DNA of 64,000 bases from Rhodospirillaceae bacterium UBA6219 (GTDB taxonomy: Bacteria > Pseudomonadota > Alphaproteobacteria > Rhodospirillales > Magnetospirillaceae). Positions 60,301 to 64,000 of the stretch are shown one piece after another (within the stretch, counting starts at the first letter, position 1; every line of letters starts with the position of its first letter). Under the pieces are notes generated by a model that saw nothing but the letters and a program-made list of their open reading frames with translations, was not told where the DNA came from and made no database searches. The translations under genes and the position numbers were made by a program. The stretch covers positions 54,638 through 118,637 of the forward strand of contig DISD01000022.1 of assembly GCA_002435715.1 (NCBI GenBank). Reading direction: 5' to 3'.

Positions 60301-61292
60301 GCCGGGATTACCAGGCGCTGGTGGTGCGCAAGTCCGCCGACAAAAGCTTTTCCCACGCGGTGGAAACCTTGTCGGTGGACGCGCTGCCCGCCGGCGAGGT
60401 GCTGATCCGGGTGCGCTATTCCGGGGTCAACTTCAAGGATTGCTTGTCGGTCCAGGGCAACCCGGCCATCACAAGGCGTTTTCCCCATACGCCCGGCATC
60501 GACGCGGCGGGAGAGGTGGTGGAAAGCAGTCATGCGGATTTTAGCCCAGGCGACAAGGTGATGGTGATCAGCCGCGCCATGGGCATGAGTTTGCCCGGCG
60601 GCTTCGGCCAATATGTGCGGGTTCCCGCCGCCTGGGTGACCCGCTTGCCCGACGGCCTTGACGCCCGCGCCGCCATGGTCTTGGGCACGCCCGGCCTGAC
60701 CGCCGCCTTGGCGGTCGCAGCCCTGGCCCGGGTCCTTCCCGATCTGAAAGACGCCGAGGTGGCGGTCAGCGGCGCCACCGGCGGGGTCGGCTGTCTGGCG
60801 GTGGCACTGCTGGCGGCGCGGGGCTGCAAGGTCAGCGCCATCAGCGGCAAAGCCCAGGCCCAGGCCTTCCTGACCGCCATCGGTGCCAGCGAGATCCTGT
60901 CCCGCGATCAGGTGGTTGATGCCAGCGGTCGCAATTTGCTGCCGCCACGCTGGTCGGCGGCGGTGGACGTGGCCGGCGGCGCCATGCTGTCGGCGCTGAT
61001 CCGTCAAATGCGCGACGGCGGGGCCGTGGCCGTCACCGGCAATGCCGGCGACACCGCTTTCGACGCCAATGTGCTGCCCTTCATCCTGCGCGGCGTGAAG
61101 CTGTTGGGCATCAACACCGAAACCGTCCCCGCCGACCAAATCGCCGCTCTGTGGCGTCATTTGGCCGGGCCGGGAAAACCCGCTTGCCTGGATCGCTTGC
61201 ATCAGGTGGTGGCTTTGGCCGATCTGCCCGTCCTGCTGGGCCGTATCATGGATGGGGAAATCCTGGGCCGGGTGGTGGTGGACTTGGCTTAG
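60297..61292 (+). CDS. Zinc-independent medium-chain reductase (YhdH/AcuI-like)
   Basis: 331 residues of the quinone-oxidoreductase/acrylyl-CoA-reductase group: GVNFKDCLSVQGNP, TPGIDAAGEV and the NADPH loop VSGATGGVG. No zinc-binding Cys cluster. Such enzymes reduce enoyl thioesters, matching the preceding hotdog dehydratases: dehydrate then reduce. Ends convergently with the peptidase-like gene, overlapping by four bases. Last plus-strand gene of this block before the second ACP. Confidence 0.86.
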   Translation: MSRDYQALVVRKSADKSFSHAVETLSVDALPAGEVLIRVRYSGVNFKDCLSVQGNPAITRRFPHTPGIDAAGEVVESSHADFSPGDKVMVISRAMGMSLPGGFGQYVRVPAAWVTRLPDGLDARAAMVLGTPGLTAALAVAALARVLPDLKDAEVAVSGATGGVGCLAVALLAARGCKVSAISGKAQAQAFLTAIGASEILSRDQVVDASGRNLLPPRWSAAVDVAGGAMLSALIRQMRDGGAVAVTGNAGDTAFDANVLPFILRGVKLLGINTETVPADQIAALWRHLAGPGKPACLDRLHQVVALADLPVLLGRIMDGEILGRVVVDLA

Positions 61293-62584
61293 TCCCACAC
61301 CACTTCCAACAATCCGTGTGCCAACAGCGTGTCACAGATGGACAGCACCGTGGACGCCTTTTGGCCGATGGCATCGGCCAGGGCGATGATGTCCAAGGAC
61401 CCGTCGGCATAGGCCAGCACGTCGACCATGGTCTGGGCCTGCAAATAGGAATCCCGGGTGCTGATGGTGGGGTAAAGGCCGCGTTTGCCCAATTGTGGTT
61501 CGCAGGCAAGGGTGGCCCGCAGTTTGCGGTTCTTTTCCAGCAAGTCCAAGGTGTGGGTGTAAAGGCCGAAACTGTCGGCCAGGCCCTGGGGGGTGATCAC
61601 CGACAAATCGTCACCGGATGTGTGGTATTCCGGGTATTCGCCGAATTTGGACCGCATCATCAACGCCACCGGCAGGTCGATCAGCGGGCTGCAATATTGC
61701 CGTTCGTCGCTGCCGCGCTGCAGGAAGGAATAGGTTTTCCAGTCCTCGCCGGCTATGTCACGCAATGCCCGGCGGGCGGCGCGATCGGCCAAGGTGTCGC
61801 CGCGCCGCGACGGCAGGAAGGAATAGCCCCGTTCGTCACCGACGCAGGACAGCACGAAACCCGCCTTGGTGTGGGTTTTCATGTGGTGCCAGTGACGGCT
61901 GAGATAGGCCACCGCCCCCATGGTTTCCACCAGGAAGACGATGCGATAGGTGAAGCGGCGGTCGCGTTCGCTCAGCCAACGGCCCAAGGCGGTGGCCAGG
62001 ACCGGGCCGGACAATTCGTTGTTGGCCATGGACGGATGGCACACATAGGTCGAGATCAGAATCTCGTCGGTCTCGCGCCCCGGCAGGATCAGCTCGCCGT
62101 AATTGATGCAGCCGGGCTTCAGATCGGTGTCGATCACCACCCGATAGCGTCCCGGCTGCAGTGTCTGGCGTTGGTTGTGGGTCAGGCAGAAACCCCAATG
62201 ACGGCGGTAATAGCTGGTGACATAGGGAATCCAATCCGGCGTCTCGGGGGCCGAATAAAGATGCGGTTGCAATTCATCCAGGCTCAGCCAGCGATCCACC
62301 GGTTCGGAATAGTTCACCACGTGCAAAGTGTGGTTGGCGGCGTCGATCACCCGATTGCCGGCTTCGTCCTCGATCCAGGCCGCCCGAAAGGTCCATTCGT
62401 CGGGGACCGTCCAGTCAAAGCATTTTGTGCCCGATTCCACCGAATGGATTTCCAAGCCGGGCAGCAGGTTTTGCAGGTAATCCAAGGTCTGGCGTACGCC
62501 GGGGCCGGACAGGCTGCGCATGATGGGGAACAGATCGCTGGCCCAGGCGTGCATGTCCTGGCCTTGCTGGATGAACGCGGTCAT
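61289..62584 (-). CDS. DUF4910-type (M28-like) aminopeptidase-like protein
   Basis: 431 residues. Putative metal ligands are visible as in M28 peptidases: STYVCHPSMANNELSGP, FLVETMGAV, GSDERQY and YHTSGDD. The C-terminal 80 residues look like a winged helix (LADAIGQKASTVLSICDTLLAHG). DUF4910/DUF2172 proteins occur in glycan clusters, and their substrate is not known. It is divergent from the second ACP gene and is the only minus-strand gene after 43.1 kb. Confidence 0.8.
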   Translation of the reverse strand: MTAFIQQGQDMHAWASDLFPIMRSLSGPGVRQTLDYLQNLLPGLEIHSVESGTKCFDWTVPDEWTFRAAWIEDEAGNRVIDAANHTLHVVNYSEPVDRWLSLDELQPHLYSAPETPDWIPYVTSYYRRHWGFCLTHNQRQTLQPGRYRVVIDTDLKPGCINYGELILPGRETDEILISTYVCHPSMANNELSGPVLATALGRWLSERDRRFTYRIVFLVETMGAVAYLSRHWHHMKTHTKAGFVLSCVGDERGYSFLPSRRGDTLADRAARRALRDIAGEDWKTYSFLQRGSDERQYCSPLIDLPVALMMRSKFGEYPEYHTSGDDLSVITPQGLADSFGLYTHTLDLLEKNRKLRATLACEPQLGKRGLYPTISTRDSYLQAQTMVDVLAYADGSLDIIALADAIGQKASTVLSICDTLLAHGLLEVVWD

Positions 62585-62702
62585 GAATCGATGTCCCCGG
62601 CTGCTTTGGCGATCACGCTATCAAGCGCCATTTACCAAATACTTACCGTTCCAGCACACCATGCCAGTTGAGAAACTCCCCCTTTGGAAAGAAAGTCCGG
62701 TC

Positions 62703-62945
62703 ATGAGCGAGTCCTTGCAGAAATACGACAACGCCTTCATCGAAACCTTTTCCGTGGACAAGGCGGCGTTGGAGGCTGACCTGGCCTATAATTCCATCGC
62801 GGAATGGGATTCCATCGGTCACATGAACCTGATGGGCGCCCTGGAAGACGCTTTCGACATCGCCATGGAAACCGACGACATCGTCGAATTCAGCTGTTAC
62901 AGCAAGGGCAAGGAAATCGTCGCCAAATACGGCGTGGTTCTGTAG
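62703..62945 (+). CDS. Acyl carrier protein, copy 2
   Basis: 80 residues; phosphopantetheine Ser37 in EWDSIGHMNLMGALE and METDDIVEFSCY. Clearly related to the ACP at 47150 (both have WDSxGHM and the same spacing), so both carriers belong to one specialised group. The start is the ATG at 62703; the open frame further upstream, beginning around 62520, lacks ACP similarity. It precedes the AMP-dependent ligase by 12 bases, a typical loading pair. Confidence 0.93.
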   Translation: MSESLQKYDNAFIETFSVDKAALEADLAYNSIAEWDSIGHMNLMGALEDAFDIAMETDDIVEFSCYSKGKEIVAKYGVVL

Positions 62946-62957
62946 GGCGCCTGACGG

Positions 62958-64000
62958 ATGGCGGCGCCCAGCCTGTTCCACCGGCTGGACCGGTATGGCG
63001 ACAACGCCGCCCTGATCGGCGCCGACGGCACCGCCCTGACCTATGCCCGGATGCTGGCTTCCGGCGACCGGCTGGCCGCCGCCCTGCATGGGCGGCGCCA
63101 ATTGGCCCTGGTGGTGTGTCGCAACGATCCCGATTGCGTCGCCGGCTATGTGGGGCTGATGCGGGCCGGTGCCGCGGTGATGATGCTGCATCACAGCGTC
63201 AAGCCCGACCAGTTGGACGCCATAATCGCCCGCTTCTCACCCGGCGTGATCTATGCGCCGGCCCCGCTTTGCGCCTTGGGCCAGCCGCTGGACCGTCTGG
63301 GCGGCTATGTGCTGGCCCGGCTTTCTGAGGCCGGCCCGACGCTGCATGACGATTTGGCGCTGATGCTGACCACTTCGGGGACCACCGGCAGCCGCAATTT
63401 CGTCCGCCTCAGCCACGGCAACATTCTCGCCAACGCCGTTTCCATCGCCGAATATCTGGAGATCGGGCCGCAGGAGCGCCCCATCACCACCATGCCGCTG
63501 TCTTATTCCTATGGGCTTTCCATCCTGCATTCGCACCTGTTGCAAGGGGCGGCGCTGATCTGTTGTGAAGACAGTGTGGTCAGCCCGGTTTTCTGGAAGC
63601 TGATGCGCGAACAGGCGGTGACGTCCCTGGCGGGCGTGCCGTTCATCTATGACATGTTGAAGAAGCTGCGCTTCGGTCGCATGGATTTGCCGGCGCTCAA
63701 GACCCTGACCCAGGCGGGTGGGCGCATGGCCCCGGAATTGGTGGCGGAATTCGCCGAGATTTGCGCCGCCACCGGCCGTCGGCTGTTCGTCATGTACGGC
63801 GCCACCGAGGCGACGGCCCGCATGGCCTTCGTGCCGTGGGAGCAATTGCGCCATCGCCCCGGCAGCATCGGCCGGGCCATTCCCGGCGGCCGTTTGTGGC
63901 TGGAAGACGAAGCCGGCAACGTGATCGGCGAAACCGACACCACCGGTGAACTGGTCTATGGCGGCGCCAATGTGTGCTTGGGCTATGCCGCCGAAACCGA
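62958..64000 (+). CDS. AMP-dependent acyl-CoA/ACP synthetase, cut by the window edge
   Basis: At least 347 codons without a stop, running off the right end. The adenylation motifs are visible: TTSGTTGS at residues 138-145 and MYGATEA at 279-285, then GELVYGG near 330. It activates a carboxylic acid with ATP and would load it on the ACP gene just upstream. The ATG at 62958 is used; the C-terminal domain is outside the window. Substrate preference cannot be read without the full pocket. Strong evidence that this locus has its own acyl-activation step. Confidence 0.9.
   Translation, partial: MAAPSLFHRLDRYGDNAALIGADGTALTYARMLASGDRLAAALHGRRQLALVVCRNDPDCVAGYVGLMRAGAAVMMLHHSVKPDQLDAIIARFSPGVIYAPAPLCALGQPLDRLGGYVLARLSEAGPTLHDDLALMLTTSGTTGSRNFVRLSHGNILANAVSIAEYLEIGPQERPITTMPLSYSYGLSILHSHLLQGAALICCEDSVVSPVFWKLMREQAVTSLAGVPFIYDMLKKLRFGRMDLPALKTLTQAGGRMAPELVAEFAEICAATGRRLFVMYGATEATARMAFVPWEQLRHRPGSIGRAIPGGRLWLEDEAGNVIGETDTTGELVYGGANVCLGYAAET

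Overview
The window looks like a high-GC alphaproteobacterial chromosome, most likely Rhodospirillales and perhaps close to Magnetospirillum. This rests on the metX-metW pair, a flagellin followed by FlaF, strong G/C third-position bias, and tightly overlapping ATGA/TGATG gene joints. The genus is inference; no rRNA or tRNA gene was seen. No insertion sequence, CRISPR array or stretch of more than 300 bases without a gene was found.

Bases 1-7156 are housekeeping: tyrA, hisC and a chorismate mutase/prephenate dehydratase-like gene on the minus strand; the divergent methionine pair metX-metW; a methyltransferase; and a two-gene ABC-2 exporter. At about 7.2 kb the content switches to sugar and glycan genes, which continue to the right edge.

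Region 7.5-11 kb (minus strand) has a TPR protein, a decayed epimerase remnant, a GHMP sugar kinase, an RmlC-like epimerase and a GT2 glycosyltransferase. Region 11.2-24.4 kb (plus) starts with a 901-residue TPR/GT41 (O-GlcNAc-transferase-like) protein. A split transketolase, a B12-type radical SAM enzyme, a nucleotide-sugar epimerase, an aldo/keto reductase, two methyltransferases, an SGNH-like protein and a KPHP-motif protein follow. This layout suggests an unusual, possibly branched and methylated sugar. Region 24.4-30.8 kb (minus) is a nonulosonate (pseudaminate/legionaminate-like) operon: PseC-type aminotransferase, NeuB-like synthase without its SAF domain, a PseG/SpsG-like protein with Asn at the catalytic-His position, a cytidylyltransferase with a SPASM-like tail, and a carbamoyltransferase. 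Region 31-43 kb holds two radical SAM/SPASM proteins, WbqC, a methyltransferase, GT2, a second TPR/GT41, galE, a HAD pair and a DegT aminotransferase. Region 43.1-48.3 kb carries rfbA, an SDR, a PglD-like acyltransferase, a TPR/GT9 protein, an acyl carrier protein and a methyltransferase.

Region 48.3-54 kb is the flagellar core: flagellin, a perfect-stem terminator, flaF, a degenerate GT41-like protein and the flagellin glycosyltransferase Maf. Downstream, 54-64 kb is an unusual set: two FabZ-like hotdog proteins, a GMC oxidoreductase with a small partner, an SDR, a second split transketolase, an AAC(3)-fold acetyltransferase, an MDR reductase, a peptidase-like protein, a second acyl carrier protein and an AMP-dependent ligase cut by the window edge.

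My reading is that nonulosonate and other activated sugars made here are put on flagellin in the cytosol by Maf (perhaps with the GT41-like protein) and on surface polysaccharide. The 54-64 kb block may build a dedicated acyl or ketol-derived substituent on an acyl carrier protein for that glycan. This last module is the best candidate for an undescribed system.
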